From DASUVM01 sp963704675 (GTDB lineage: Bacteria > Patescibacteriota > Saccharimonadia > Saccharimonadales > Saccharimonadaceae): a stretch of DNA of 64,000 nt. This document shows, in pieces, positions 17,448 to 26,292 of the stretch. Location: the NCBI GenBank assembly GCA_963704675.1, contig OY969928.1, positions 682,001 through 746,000 on the forward strand, read 5' to 3'. Within the stretch, counting starts at the first letter, position 1. Each line of letters starts with the position of its first letter. Under the pieces are notes generated by a model. It was not told where the DNA came from and did not search any database. It saw nothing but the letters and a program-made list of their open reading frames with translations. Made by a program: the position numbers and the translations under genes.

Positions 17448-18098
17448 TTAACTCAGCAACCTTTCGTGAATGATCTGTCTCAACACTTTCAGGTCTGTTG
17501 TTGAATTATCGAGCATTATATCAGCCATTTGAATAACCGCTGCCATACCAAACTTTTTCGGGTCGGTTTCTCCTTTGGCCAACTCGGCCGCTTCTTCTTT
17601 TACAAAATTTTCATATGAGATTGATTGCTCATAGTAGCGTCCTCGATTTTTGAGACGTTCATAGCGAACTTTAAGTGGCGCATCCACAACAACCAGTTGA
17701 CCGCCCAATTCTTGGAGTCTCGTCGCCTCGCCAATACCTCGAATACTGCCAATAACTAAGCCACGAGGTTTTAAGTCAGCCGGCAAATGATCGGCTTTAG
17801 CCCACCAATCAAACAAGCCAAGATCTACCATGCCACCAGGATAAAAAGCCCGCTCGGCGTTCGCAATTCGACCCACCGGGCTGTCATTGCCGCCACGCTG
17901 AGTGGTTTGAAAGACAGCTTTTGAAATCTGGCGAAGGTGATCGCCGGCTCGATATACCAAAAAGCCACTCTCTTCTAAAATATCCATTAACAAGTCTTTG
18001 CCACTGCCATTCGTACCAGCAACGCCATATATTCTCAGACCAGAAAAACGCTCAATGTACTGTGGGTTACGAACCAAATCTTGCTGCAACATACTCAT
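17448..18098 (-). CDS. P-loop kinase-like protein
   Basis: The Walker A motif GVAGTNGSGKD is at residues about 25-35. The later layout (LVIGSIRGIGEATRLQELGGQLVVVDAP, RYERLKNRGR) resembles dephospho-CoA or nucleoside monophosphate kinases with a lid segment. The substrate is unknown. It starts 3 bases after rpoD stops, within the dnaG-rpoD operon, with no Shine-Dalgarno site. Confidence 0.8.
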   Translation of the reverse strand: MSMLQQDLVRNPQYIERFSGLRIYGVAGTNGSGKDLLMDILEESGFLVYRAGDHLRQISKAVFQTTQRGGNDSPVGRIANAERAFYPGGMVDLGLFDWWAKADHLPADLKPRGLVIGSIRGIGEATRLQELGGQLVVVDAPLKVRYERLKNRGRYYEQSISYENFVKEEAAELAKGETDPKKFGMAAVIQMADIMLDNSTTDLKVLRQIIHERLLS

Positions 18099-18101
18099 AT
18101 T

Positions 18102-19139
18102 CTACGTCAGATATTCGTGTAATGTTCGAGCGTCTTTATGTTTACGAACCTTGGCCAATGTTTTCGCTTCTATTTGGCGAATACGCTCACGGGTAACACC
18201 AAATATTTGGCCAACTTCTTCAAGCGTGCGCGGCCGGCCATCTTCAAGACCAAAGCGCAGAATGATTATTTTGCGCTCACGATCGTTAAGCGTATTAAGA
18301 ATTGCCCAGAGTTGTTGCTTTAAAAGCTGTGTTGAGGCTGAATCTTCAGGGCTCGCAGCATCTTCATCTTCAATGAAATCACCGAGTACCGAATCTTCAT
18401 CGTCGTTACCAACGCTGGCATCAAGACTCGTAATGTCTTGCTTGATTTTCATCACATATTCAACCTTATCGACATCCATTTCCATGGCTTCGGCAATTTC
18501 TTCGTTGGTCGGTTCACGGTTTAATTCTTGGGTTAAACGGCGCTGCGTACGCAATAACTTATTGATAGTTTCAACCATGTGTACCGGTATGCGAATAGTC
18601 CGTGCTTGATCGGCGATTGCACGAGTAATTGCCTGGCGAATCCACCAGGTGGCGTAAGTACTAAACTTGAAACCTTTGTCTGGATCAAACTTCTCAACTG
18701 CACGCAGCAATCCCGTGTTTCCCTCTTGAATAAGATCAAGAAAATCGAGGCCACGACCAGAGTAACGCTTGGCAATCGAAACCACAAGACGCATATTAGC
18801 TTCAGCCATCTTATCTTTGGCCTCTTTTTCGCCGGCCACAACCCTATAAGCTAGTTCAAGCTCCTCTTCAGGTGTCAAAAGCGGGATCTTACCAATCTCA
18901 CGCAAGTAAAGCCGCACCGAATCATCCGAGATATCGTCAAGATAACTTGGATTGGTCGTGAGCTCATCCTCAGACCAATCTTCTTCATTTAAATCATCAA
19001 CCGGTGGCTCAAAGGCCTCATCCTGTAAGTCAACAGCTACCGGCTCATCGATCTGCAATGCATCATCAGCCGGCAGTTGCTGAACATCGTCTTTTTGATC
19101 ATCATCTTGTTTTAAGGCAGTTTTCTTCTTTTGCGCCAT
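18102..19139 (-). CDS. rpoD: Primary RNA polymerase sigma factor
   Basis: Sigma-70 directs RNA polymerase to -35/-10 promoters. The acidic 75-residue N-terminus replaces region 1.1. Region 1.2 is DDSVRLYLREIGKIPLL, region 2 contains DLIQEGNTGLLRAVEKFD and TYATWWIRQAITRAI, and region 4.2 contains LEEVGQIFGVTRERIRQIE. At 345 residues it is a short group 1 sigma. GAGGAG, within the end of dnaG, is its ribosome-binding site. It completes a dnaG-rpoD operon. Confidence 0.97.
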   Translation of the reverse strand: MAQKKKTALKQDDDQKDDVQQLPADDALQIDEPVAVDLQDEAFEPPVDDLNEEDWSEDELTTNPSYLDDISDDSVRLYLREIGKIPLLTPEEELELAYRVVAGEKEAKDKMAEANMRLVVSIAKRYSGRGLDFLDLIQEGNTGLLRAVEKFDPDKGFKFSTYATWWIRQAITRAIADQARTIRIPVHMVETINKLLRTQRRLTQELNREPTNEEIAEAMEMDVDKVEYVMKIKQDITSLDASVGNDDEDSVLGDFIEDEDAASPEDSASTQLLKQQLWAILNTLNDRERKIIILRFGLEDGRPRTLEEVGQIFGVTRERIRQIEAKTLAKVRKHKDARTLHEYLT

Positions 19140-19145
19140 TGAACA

Positions 19146-20903
19146 CTACTCCTCTTTCATTAACGCCTGATATTGTTCGCTTAGCTCAGCAACTCGTGCA
19201 TCATCACCTTGTTCATAGGCGGCCCGCAGAGCTTGGCTCAGTGCTTTTCGTGTTCGTATTGTTTTATCGTTCTTCATACGACGGGCGAGTTCGACAGACT
19301 CATGGTATAACCCTGAGTCTGTCCATTCGCGACCACCGTAGCGCTCTTCGGCTTTAAACAGTAGTATTTTAACATATACTTCATCTGCTTGTAACCCTTT
19401 GGCCTGAGCAAGACTGCTATCGTTTACTACGGTATCGCCCAGTTCGGTTAATATTTTAAACATTTGTTGACGGTTCTTACCAACGAAATCATCCGTAACA
19501 ACGTGTTTTAAGCTATCTCGAACATCAATGTAAGCCAAGTTTAAGGCTAAAAATAGATCTTGATAGGCAAAAGCATCAGGGCCGCTTGGTTCGACATGAG
19601 TTGGCTTAAAGTAAGCTCCTTTATCTGACTGATTATGTATTTGCGTAAATTTTGCATGCAAAGCTCGTTCGCTCACGCCAATCGCTACCGAAAGGTACTT
19701 TGTGTAGTGTTCAATTTGTACGGGATCTTTAACGCTTGCAATAAGTTGTAGTGCTTTGGTTGAAACTGCTGCTTTTTGAGTAGCCGTTTCGCTACCGAGC
19801 GATACCGTGTAATGCTTAATAACCCATTCAAGTGCATCTTTAGGGTGAGCGATTGCTTGTTGCCACAATATTTTATCTTTTTGTAGTAACTCATCAGGGT
19901 CTTTTGCCTCTGGTGGTAATTGAATAACACCAAGACTTACCCCAACCGCTTGTGCGATTGGAATCGAACGCTCAGTCGCCGCTACACCAGCTTTGTCGGC
20001 ATCAAAACAAAGTCGAATATCCGGTGTAAAACGTTTCAACGTCTTCAAGTGGTGTTCAGTGAGAGCGGTGCCAGCTGTCGCCACCACCTGTTTTGAATCA
20101 GTCTGGTGAGAACTGATGACATCAATGTTGCCCTCCACTAATACGGCATACTCTTTGGTACGAATTGCTTCTTTGGCAAGATCAAGGCCAAACACATGCC
20201 GGCTTTTGTCGTAAAGAAGTGTCTGTGGCGTATTAAGGTATTTCGGCGCCCGTGGATTCTCTATGATTAACCTGCCGGTAAAACCGAGGGTGCGGCCCTG
20301 CGGGTCGCGCAAAGGTATCATCATACGACCTCTGAATAAATCACCTAAACCATGCTGACGTCGCACACTTAAGCCTGCGTCAATCAACTCTTGCTCAGTG
20401 TAGCCTCTTTTTAATAAAAGTCTTGTCAGAGAGTCACTCGTATCAGGTGCGTAGCCAATGCCAAATGCCTGTACTGTTTGTTTATTCAAATGCCGTTGTT
20501 TAAAAATATAATCTTGCGCCACTTTACTCTGCACCATCGCTTGCTGGAAGAATCTTACCGATAAGTCAAGCGCTGCATATAAACGTTCTTTTTTTTGACC
20601 AATGCCACTATCTCCTCGCTGAAATTGGCTTAAATCAAAGCCAGCTTTACGAGCAAGCAATTCAAGCGCGCCTTTAAAATCAAGACTTTCTACCTCCATA
20701 ATAAAGCTAAAGACATCACCGCCCTTATTAGTGCTAAAGCAGTGCCAAATCTGTTTTTCAGGGCTAACAAAAAAACTCGGCGTTTTCTCGTCAGTAAACG
20801 GGCTTAAACCTTTAAAGCTCCGCCCCGCCCGACTTAAACGCACATATTCTCCAATAACATCAACAATGTCGAGACGCGCGCGAATCTCTTCTTTTGCATC
20901 CAT
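19146..20903 (-). CDS. dnaG: DNA primase with a degenerate zinc-binding domain
   Basis: DnaG makes RNA primers at the fork. The N-terminal domain reads GLSPFTDEKTPSF and WHCFSTNKGGD, where the usual CPFH and CFGC ligands have mostly been replaced, so zinc binding is unlikely. The Toprim core is intact (AVLVEGNIDVISSHQ, DADKAG). The C-terminal helicase-binding part is helical. At 585 residues it is normal. TAGAAT with a TGG extension lies 9 bases before the ATG. Confidence 0.96.
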   Translation of the reverse strand: MDAKEEIRARLDIVDVIGEYVRLSRAGRSFKGLSPFTDEKTPSFFVSPEKQIWHCFSTNKGGDVFSFIMEVESLDFKGALELLARKAGFDLSQFQRGDSGIGQKKERLYAALDLSVRFFQQAMVQSKVAQDYIFKQRHLNKQTVQAFGIGYAPDTSDSLTRLLLKRGYTEQELIDAGLSVRRQHGLGDLFRGRMMIPLRDPQGRTLGFTGRLIIENPRAPKYLNTPQTLLYDKSRHVFGLDLAKEAIRTKEYAVLVEGNIDVISSHQTDSKQVVATAGTALTEHHLKTLKRFTPDIRLCFDADKAGVAATERSIPIAQAVGVSLGVIQLPPEAKDPDELLQKDKILWQQAIAHPKDALEWVIKHYTVSLGSETATQKAAVSTKALQLIASVKDPVQIEHYTKYLSVAIGVSERALHAKFTQIHNQSDKGAYFKPTHVEPSGPDAFAYQDLFLALNLAYIDVRDSLKHVVTDDFVGKNRQQMFKILTELGDTVVNDSSLAQAKGLQADEVYVKILLFKAEERYGGREWTDSGLYHESVELARRMKNDKTIRTRKALSQALRAAYEQGDDARVAELSEQYQALMKEE

Positions 20904-21034
20904 ACTAATTTTATTCTACCACTGTTTAATAGATTACTTATTGTTTGCCTCAGACCCGAGTAAGCCCTTTACATCCTTCAGTAGCAATGATGAAAGTTAT
21001 ATGAACAGACTGTGAAGGGGCGCTCTCCTGAAAA

Positions 21035-21105
21035 CCTACTCGCTAAAGTACTGTGATTTAAACATTGGCTGATTATTGGCAGCGTTATAGGATTGTGTAA
21101 AAACC
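21035..21105 (+). pseudogene. Duplicated 5' fragment of the gene at 21609
   Basis: Read in one frame this stretch gives NLLAKVL*FKHWLIIGSVIG, which matches DLLAKVLQYKRWLIIGGGAV of the intact gene at 21609. It has an internal TGA and no downstream continuation. It is a dead copy left of the inserted gene at 21159. Confidence 0.65.
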
Positions 21106-21158
21106 AATAACCTTATATAGTTTAAAACGAAATCGAAAACGAACTGCTAAGGAGCTTT

Positions 21159-21542
21159 GTGAGCTGCCAAAGGCCGCTCCCCATTCCCCCCATTCCATAC
21201 ACGTCCGAGTTTAAAAGACGGGTTCTGCGATTCTTTCCGCCCTCGCACCAGATCCACAGGCTCGTTAACGAAGGATCTCTTGAGGTCGGCGAATATCTAA
21301 CCAGAATCAAGGAAGGCAACTGGTATTGCACCGTTGAAGAGGTAGTACAAGCGATCAATGGCAGTGATACCGATAGAGCAAAGTTGCAAAAAAGGGCACA
21401 CAAACGTGCAGAGCTCTATGAGCTCTATAGAGAATGGAAATTGGCCCATTTAGAGTTCCTCAGACGATTTCCCGAGCAAACCGAACACACAGATAAGCAT
21501 GGCTGCTCTAGCCCTGAGTCTACGGATAACCCTCGGTTTTAA
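21159..21542 (+). CDS. Small unrecognised protein in an inserted cassette
   Basis: A GTG start follows AAGGAG by 4 bases. The 127-residue product is polar with a helical Arg/Glu/Leu-rich segment (KLQKRAHKRAELYELYREWK) and a Ser/Thr-rich tail. EVGEYLTRIKEGNWYCTVEEVVQAI could be a small DNA-binding domain, but this is a guess. It lies between a broken and an intact copy of a neighbouring gene start, which suggests insertion. Confidence 0.65.
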   Translation: MSCQRPLPIPPIPYTSEFKRRVLRFFPPSHQIHRLVNEGSLEVGEYLTRIKEGNWYCTVEEVVQAINGSDTDRAKLQKRAHKRAELYELYREWKLAHLEFLRRFPEQTEHTDKHGCSSPESTDNPRF

Positions 21543-21574
21543 CACCCCTTTGTCTCGGTTTACAAAGGGGTGTT
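21541..21574 (+). terminator. Terminator of the inserted small gene
   Basis: A 13-bp perfect stem (AACACCCCTTTGT and complement), an 8-base loop, then CCCCCTTTT. The stem overlaps the stop codon. Confidence 0.8.
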
Positions 21575-21608
21575 CCCCCTTTTACGGCAAATATGCTTAA
21601 ATAGGCTT

Positions 21609-22163
21609 ATGCAATCTAAACAAGATTTACTCGCTAAAGTACTACAATATAAACGTTGGCTGATTATCGGTGGGGGTGCTGTCATACTTCTTCTCATTGT
21701 CTCGCTCTTTTTTCAAGGTGGTCCTAGCGGACAAGAGCGAGCAATGAACTTACAAGATCGCATGCAAAAGCTCCAAGAATTTATAAGCACTAACCGTCCT
21801 TCAGTTACAACCACTACGCTTGCTAACCAGAGTGCCAACGCTGCCGTTATTTTAAGTGGTGCTTCATCATCTATTCAAAAACTAAACGAAACCGTTTTTA
21901 ACGGTAAGGCCAAAGCGACTGACGACACAAAAAAACAAAACGCCGATCGCCTCGCCCAATTTAAAACACGTATAGAAACTGCCAAAGAAGCTAATACGTT
22001 TGAACTTCGCTATCGTCAAACATTAGTTGATGAGCTCAGGGCTATTGCTTTGCAAGCCGCACCACTCACTCGTTCAGATAATGAGAGTGTTAAAATTACC
22101 TTTACGCAAATCTATAACAATCTCAATACTGCACAAACTGATCTTGCAAAAATTGAGCCCTAG
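21609..22163 (+). CDS. Single-pass membrane protein with a helical outer domain
   Basis: The ATG at 21609 begins MQSKQDLLAKVLQYKRW, followed by one membrane helix at residues about 17-35 (WLIIGGGAVILLLIVSLFF). The remaining 150 residues are charged and helical. No family is recognised. The layout resembles the gene at 11312. Its first codons are duplicated about 570 bases upstream. Confidence 0.75.
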   Translation: MQSKQDLLAKVLQYKRWLIIGGGAVILLLIVSLFFQGGPSGQERAMNLQDRMQKLQEFISTNRPSVTTTTLANQSANAAVILSGASSSIQKLNETVFNGKAKATDDTKKQNADRLAQFKTRIETAKEANTFELRYRQTLVDELRAIALQAAPLTRSDNESVKITFTQIYNNLNTAQTDLAKIEP

Positions 22164-22236
22164 AACTCTCGTCTCAACCTCCCTTTCTACCACAAATCAG
22201 GCTCGCCAAAGTGCTTTTCGTTAACAAAAAAGAACG

Positions 22237-22575
22237 CTAGCCTTTTGTAATCAGATTGTATGATAATCGAATAAGATCGTGAATTTCTTCAAGGCTCAGT
22301 TGGCCACTACAGATAATGGTATTCCAATGTTTTTTGTTCAAGTGATAACCCGGTACGACACTCTCGTATTTTTCGCGCAGTACTTCAACTAGTTTTGGAT
22401 CACACTTTAGGCTAACACGCACTGGGTCTGACTTTTCAGCAATAATCGCAAACATTTTACCTTTACCCTCTTCATCATGCCCGGCCTTATACACCGCTGC
22501 TTCATCGCCAAACGGATAGTCGAGCCAAGCCTCTGGCAAGCTAAGAATAAATTGTTCAAGTTCTTTATGCGTCAT
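22237..22575 (-). CDS. MmcQ/YjbR family protein
   Basis: The 112 residues carry the family pattern: LPEAWLDYPFGDEAAVYKAG, KMFAIIAE, VSLKCDPKLVEVLRE and VVPGYHLNKKHWNTI. The fold is CyaY-like and DNA binding has been suggested for the family; the role is not settled. The start overlaps the orn stop by 4 bases (ATGA), so translation is coupled. Confidence 0.88.
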   Translation of the reverse strand: MTHKELEQFILSLPEAWLDYPFGDEAAVYKAGHDEEGKGKMFAIIAEKSDPVRVSLKCDPKLVEVLREKYESVVPGYHLNKKHWNTIICSGQLSLEEIHDLIRLSYNLITKG

Positions 22576-23105
22576 GACACTCTTACCTTTCCCAAATAAT
22601 ATTTGAGTTCATCAATTGAACCACGGATATCTTCAAGCGCTCGATGCTCTTCAGGCTTCGTAAACTTCTTGCGATACTTACCTTCAAATACAACTTTCCA
22701 AGCGCTCACATCAAGCATACGATAGTGCAAATGCGTGTCAAAGGCAGGCCAGTAGCGCGCAATAAACTTGCGATCTTGATGAATCGAATTGCCTGCCAGA
22801 ATAACTTTTTTATCTTTATTAAAGTGCGCCTCAACCAGTTCAACCAATAATAGCTCGGCCTCTTGTTCATTCATTTTGCTCTGCTGCACGCGCTCAGTCA
22901 AACCGCTGGCACCATGTTGGGTTCTACACCATTCATCCATACCCGCGAGTACTTTTGGGGGCTGGTGTATAACTGTTTCTAAAGTGGCAAATTCTTGAAA
23001 ATTCCAATCAGTCGCAATCGCAGCTACTTCTAAAATCCGATCCTCTTTTGCATCAAGCCCGGTCATCTCAAGGTCTACCCATAGTAAGCTGGCATGTTTA
23101 CTCAT
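22572..23105 (-). CDS. orn: Oligoribonuclease
   Basis: Orn degrades 2-5 nucleotide RNAs. DEDDh signature residues are in LWVDLEMTGLD, the middle SIHQDRKFIARYWP and the C-terminal HRALEDIRGSIDELKYY. The 177-residue length matches the family. TATAAT lies 6 bases before the ATG, indicating a leaderless message; mmcQ-like follows in the same operon. Confidence 0.95.
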   Translation of the reverse strand: MSKHASLLWVDLEMTGLDAKEDRILEVAAIATDWNFQEFATLETVIHQPPKVLAGMDEWCRTQHGASGLTERVQQSKMNEQEAELLLVELVEAHFNKDKKVILAGNSIHQDRKFIARYWPAFDTHLHYRMLDVSAWKVVFEGKYRKKFTKPEEHRALEDIRGSIDELKYYLGKVRVS

Positions 23106-23207
23106 GCAATCATTATAAAATATACTGACTATTTTTTACAATTAACCATTGCTTTAACTGGCTACTTATTATATAGTAACATACACCTCTAGTGGTAGGA
23201 GTATGAA

Positions 23208-23675
23208 GTGGGAGTTTCCGAAGATACCGCTGATAACCTCGGGCGTATTGCGAATGCGCTTGAAGAACTGGTGGCAATGTTCCGGCAGTCCAGAAACAAC
23301 GAACAGCTCGAAGTGGTGCGGCTCAACGAATACACCCTACAAGTCAACGGCAGGCTGTTCAGATCAATCGGTGGTCTCAAGGCATTTGCAGGTAAGCAAA
23401 GCCGAAGTGCAACCAAGGCGTGGCACTGCCTCGTCAAGTTGCTACCAACGGACAATACCGAACACCATGTCCTGGTCGACGGCGACCGGCCGCTGCCCAC
23501 GCCCCAGTACAGACGCCTTCAGGCAAGCTTCAGTCACACGGAGCTGATCGAGGCAGAATCGTGGTACATCGACGAGGGGCTGATTCAGCAATTCCTGCAG
23601 ATCGCCGGCCCCGGTAACCCCCGAGGCTACGGACCAAAGTCAGGCTCGCTGCTGGAGGCATGGCTCGCACAGTGA
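23208..23675 (+). CDS. Unrecognised GC-rich single gene
   Basis: GTG at 23208 follows AGGAG by 7 bases; an overlapping ATG frame at 23203 is shorter and less protein-like. The 155-residue product begins with a helical segment (GRIANALEELVAMFRQ) and then has mixed charged segments with HHVLVDGDRPLPTPQYRRL. No family is recognised. GC is well above the flanking orn gene, and it has its own terminator. Probably acquired. Confidence 0.7.
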   Translation: MGVSEDTADNLGRIANALEELVAMFRQSRNNEQLEVVRLNEYTLQVNGRLFRSIGGLKAFAGKQSRSATKAWHCLVKLLPTDNTEHHVLVDGDRPLPTPQYRRLQASFSHTELIEAESWYIDEGLIQQFLQIAGPGNPRGYGPKSGSLLEAWLAQ

Positions 23676-23680
23676 GCCAG

Positions 23681-23716
23681 GTGGCGAACGGGTTCCACGC
23701 GGAACCCGTTCACCAC
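23681..23716 (+). terminator. Terminator of the gene at 23208
   Basis: A 15-bp stem with one interruption (GTGGcGAACGGGTTCC and complement) and an ACGC loop, just after the stop codon. Confidence 0.75.
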
Positions 23717-23762
23717 AAGCTGAGTTACTCTATTTTTTAAACTTTCTAATCAGAAAAACTCT

Positions 23763-23787
23763 TCAAGCGCATTTTAAATGCGCATTG
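23763..23787 (-). terminator. Hairpin after the gene at 23810
   Basis: TCAAGCGCAT pairs with ATGCGCATTGA with one bulge; on the minus strand it is followed by a T-rich stretch. Confidence 0.55.
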
Positions 23788-23809
23788 AGCAGACTTATTT
23801 GTCGGTGGG

Positions 23810-24256
23810 CTATTCTATCTGATGCATCTGCTCGACTTTTTGAGCAAGATTATGGGCATAGATTTGTATAGCGCTTTTTTGCAGCTCCGCGCCTTCTCTG
23901 TCAGCTTCTTGACGCAACTGCGGATCAGCACCAGCCTCTGTAAACTCACCGTCTAAGATCTCTCTTATGCTAAGTGCTTGAAGATATGCCTCAAGAGACC
24001 TGAGACCACTTTGTACTTCTGCCAGGTCCTCAGGGTCGCCATCCTCTAAGTAGGCCCGTAAATCGGAGCTAACTACCGAGCGCAAATTTCCTATAACATC
24101 ATAGAAGCTACTTCTTCCCTCTATAAAATTTTTGTTCATTTCCTCGATAGTTGCTACGGTATCATTCACCTTATGAAAACGCTCAACAAGTGCTTCAGGA
24201 TCGTCTTCTTGGTTTTTTTGAAATTCTGTTTCTTTTATGTGTAGGGCTTCGGTCAT
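23810..24256 (-). CDS. Small acidic helical protein
   Basis: The 148 residues are rich in Glu, Asp and Leu with no hydrophobic membrane segment and look mostly coiled coil. AAGGGA precedes the ATG. No family is recognised. It stands alone between a hairpin and gdh. Confidence 0.65.
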   Translation of the reverse strand: MTEALHIKETEFQKNQEDDPEALVERFHKVNDTVATIEEMNKNFIEGRSSFYDVIGNLRSVVSSDLRAYLEDGDPEDLAEVQSGLRSLEAYLQALSIREILDGEFTEAGADPQLRQEADREGAELQKSAIQIYAHNLAQKVEQMHQIE

Positions 24257-24341
24257 AATATTCCCTTTATGGCCTCAACTATATCACATAATCATACCTT
24301 TTGCAATAGAGTGCATTAAGCTCTACCTTTGTTGCAAAGTA

Positions 24342-25559
24342 TTACTTCAGCAGCTCCTCGAGCGCGTTTTCAAATGCCGCATCCCGAAGTGCCACATTTT
24401 CGGCTTTCGCACGCTCAAGCATTGCCCAAGCGGCTCGAGAAAGAATTTCATCAAGCTGACGATTGACTTCAGCCTCGCTCCAATGAACATTTTCTCTGTT
24501 CTGTTTCCACTCAAGATAACTGACAATCACACCGCCAGCATTGGCAATAATATCTGGAATGCTCTCGATATTGCGAGCAGTCAGCGAACGATAAGCCGCG
24601 TCATCAACAGGGCCATTTGCTAATTCAACAACGACGCCTGCTTTCACTTCACTCATATTATCAGCCGTAATTGCATCGCCAAGTGCAGCACACACCAATA
24701 CATCAACCTGTAGCGTCAAAATATCATCACGATCAATAAATACAGTGCCGTCGGCCTCAATGTCATCAAGCACGCCTTTGCGAAAAGCAACTTCTTTAAA
24801 CGAAAGCGTCTGATTAGTTTCATGAAAGTCGCGCACTGCAAGTGTTCGTTTTGAGTCCGAAGCGGCAATAATCCGTACCGGTAGCTCAGCCTCAGCAATC
24901 TGGGCAAAATAAAAACCGACATTACCGATCCCTTGCACCGCTACCGTCAGCGGTTTTGGTAATTCTGGGTGAGCAGCAATGTATTCGCGTAGTGCAATCA
25001 CACCACCTCGGCCGGTCGCTGCTTCACGGCCTTCTGAACCACCGTTCTCTAGGCTCTTACCGGTAAAGCTGGCTTTAGAAGCGTCACCTGTTAACTTTTC
25101 ATATTCATCAACCATCCAGTCAACAATCTGGCTATTGGTATTAACGTCTGGCGCAGGCACATCTTTATCGGGCCCGATATGGGAGTGCAGATGCCCTACA
25201 TAAGCACGCGCCACCGCCTCAATATGCTCAGGTTCATGTAGCTTCGGATTAAATGATACGCCGCCCTTACCACCACCGAGTGGAATGCCGACGGCGGCAG
25301 TCTTGAGGCTCATCAGCGTCGCCAGTGCCCGCACTTCATCTAAATCAACATCTTCATGAAAACGAATACCGCCCTTAAACGGCCCCCGCTTTGAACTATG
25401 CTGAATGCGGTAGGCCGTATGTTTATGGCCACCTACTTCAATTTCAAAAATGTGTTCAGCTTCAGCATTAAAAATATTCTCAATTTGCGATTCATCAAGC
25501 CCGAGCCGGTCAGCCGCACTTTTAATACTCTTATGAGCCGTTTCTAACATTGCACTCAT
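24342..25559 (-). CDS. Glutamate (Glu/Leu/Phe/Val) dehydrogenase
   Basis: The enzyme interconverts glutamate and 2-oxoglutarate with NAD(P). The substrate domain has RGPFKGGIRFHEDVDLDEV and LGGGKGGVSFNP with the active-site Lys; the cofactor domain has VAVQGIGNVGFYFAQ. The length of 405 is typical. The ATG at 25559 is chosen for its GAGGAGG site; it overlaps the msrB stop as ATGA, so the two are coupled. It may be a catabolic or redox link in an organism with few pathways. Confidence 0.93.
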   Translation of the reverse strand: MSAMLETAHKSIKSAADRLGLDESQIENIFNAEAEHIFEIEVGGHKHTAYRIQHSSKRGPFKGGIRFHEDVDLDEVRALATLMSLKTAAVGIPLGGGKGGVSFNPKLHEPEHIEAVARAYVGHLHSHIGPDKDVPAPDVNTNSQIVDWMVDEYEKLTGDASKASFTGKSLENGGSEGREAATGRGGVIALREYIAAHPELPKPLTVAVQGIGNVGFYFAQIAEAELPVRIIAASDSKRTLAVRDFHETNQTLSFKEVAFRKGVLDDIEADGTVFIDRDDILTLQVDVLVCAALGDAITADNMSEVKAGVVVELANGPVDDAAYRSLTARNIESIPDIIANAGGVIVSYLEWKQNRENVHWSEAEVNRQLDEILSRAAWAMLERAKAENVALRDAAFENALEELLK

Positions 25560-25969
25560 ATTTTTTCCTCCTCTTTTAATGCTCTCGGCGTAAACTGCAA
25601 GCTCAAAGAATTTATACAATAGCGTTTATCGGTAGGATTATTATACCCTTCACCTTCAAAAATATGCCCTAAATGACTGCCGCAGTTGGCGCAGGTGATT
25701 TCAGTACGAATCATACCAAGTGAATTATCGGGATAAAACTCGACTGCCCCCGGCAAAGCATCGTAAAAACTTGGCCAACCAGAATGGCTATTAAATTTTG
25801 TATTCGAATCAAATAAGATTGTACCACAAGCCGCACAGGCATAGGTGCCGTCGTCATGCTTGTTCACATATTCGCCAGAAAATGGTGGTTCAGTCGACTT
25901 TTCACGTAATACTTTGTAGCGCTCTGGTGAAAGCCCGCGTCGCCACTCTTCATTTGTTTTTTGTTGCAT
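25556..25969 (-). CDS. msrB: Peptide-methionine (R)-S-oxide reductase
   Basis: MsrB repairs oxidised Met in proteins. Two CxxC zinc pairs (CAACG, CANCG), the SHSGWPSF motif and the catalytic RYCINS are present. The ATG at 25969 gives 137 residues, the usual size. TATAAT lies 6 bases upstream with no Shine-Dalgarno site, so it is probably leaderless; an upstream in-frame ATG is rejected. Confidence 0.95.
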   Translation of the reverse strand: MQQKTNEEWRRGLSPERYKVLREKSTEPPFSGEYVNKHDDGTYACAACGTILFDSNTKFNSHSGWPSFYDALPGAVEFYPDNSLGMIRTEITCANCGSHLGHIFEGEGYNNPTDKRYCINSLSLQFTPRALKEEEKI

Positions 25970-26008
25970 AATATGATTATACTCTATGTAAATAATTAAT
26001 GGAGCCAA

Positions 26009-26287
26009 ATGCCTCGCCCTCACATTGTTGAACAAATGAAACCAAGTTTCCTTGAAGTCAAGCAACAAGTTGCCCGCTTAAAAAGCGAGGGTAATCAAGA
26101 TGACAGAGTTGAAGCAAAGATTGGTTTTAGAAACTCGCGTGGCCGCCAAGAGCTAATTATTAGCTTAGGCAATCATGCACTTATAGCCAACGGTGACCTT
26201 GCGTTTACAACCGTGCCTCCTGAAGGTGCACTTGCAAGAAACGGTGTTTTTATGGTAAAAGGCCAGCTTCTTTATATTAGCCTCTAA
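26009..26287 (+). CDS. Small unrecognised protein
   Basis: 92 residues, divergent from msrB, ATG preceded by GGAG. The sequence alternates charged and beta-like segments (AKIGFRNSRGRQELIISLG). It has no membrane segment and no recognised family. It ends 5 bases before the convergent mscL stop. Confidence 0.65.
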   Translation: MPRPHIVEQMKPSFLEVKQQVARLKSEGNQDDRVEAKIGFRNSRGRQELIISLGNHALIANGDLAFTTVPPEGALARNGVFMVKGQLLYISL

Positions 26288-26292
26288 CCCTT

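Noticed and set aside
22572..22575. UGA recoded as Gly (SR1/Gracilibacteria code)
   Set aside because: TGA acts as a true stop in ATGA overlaps such as orn/mmcQ-like and msrB/gdh, and proteins end at TGA at family-typical lengths.
23203..23547. ATG frame at 23203
   Set aside because: It is shorter than the overlapping GTG frame at 23208 and has worse composition.
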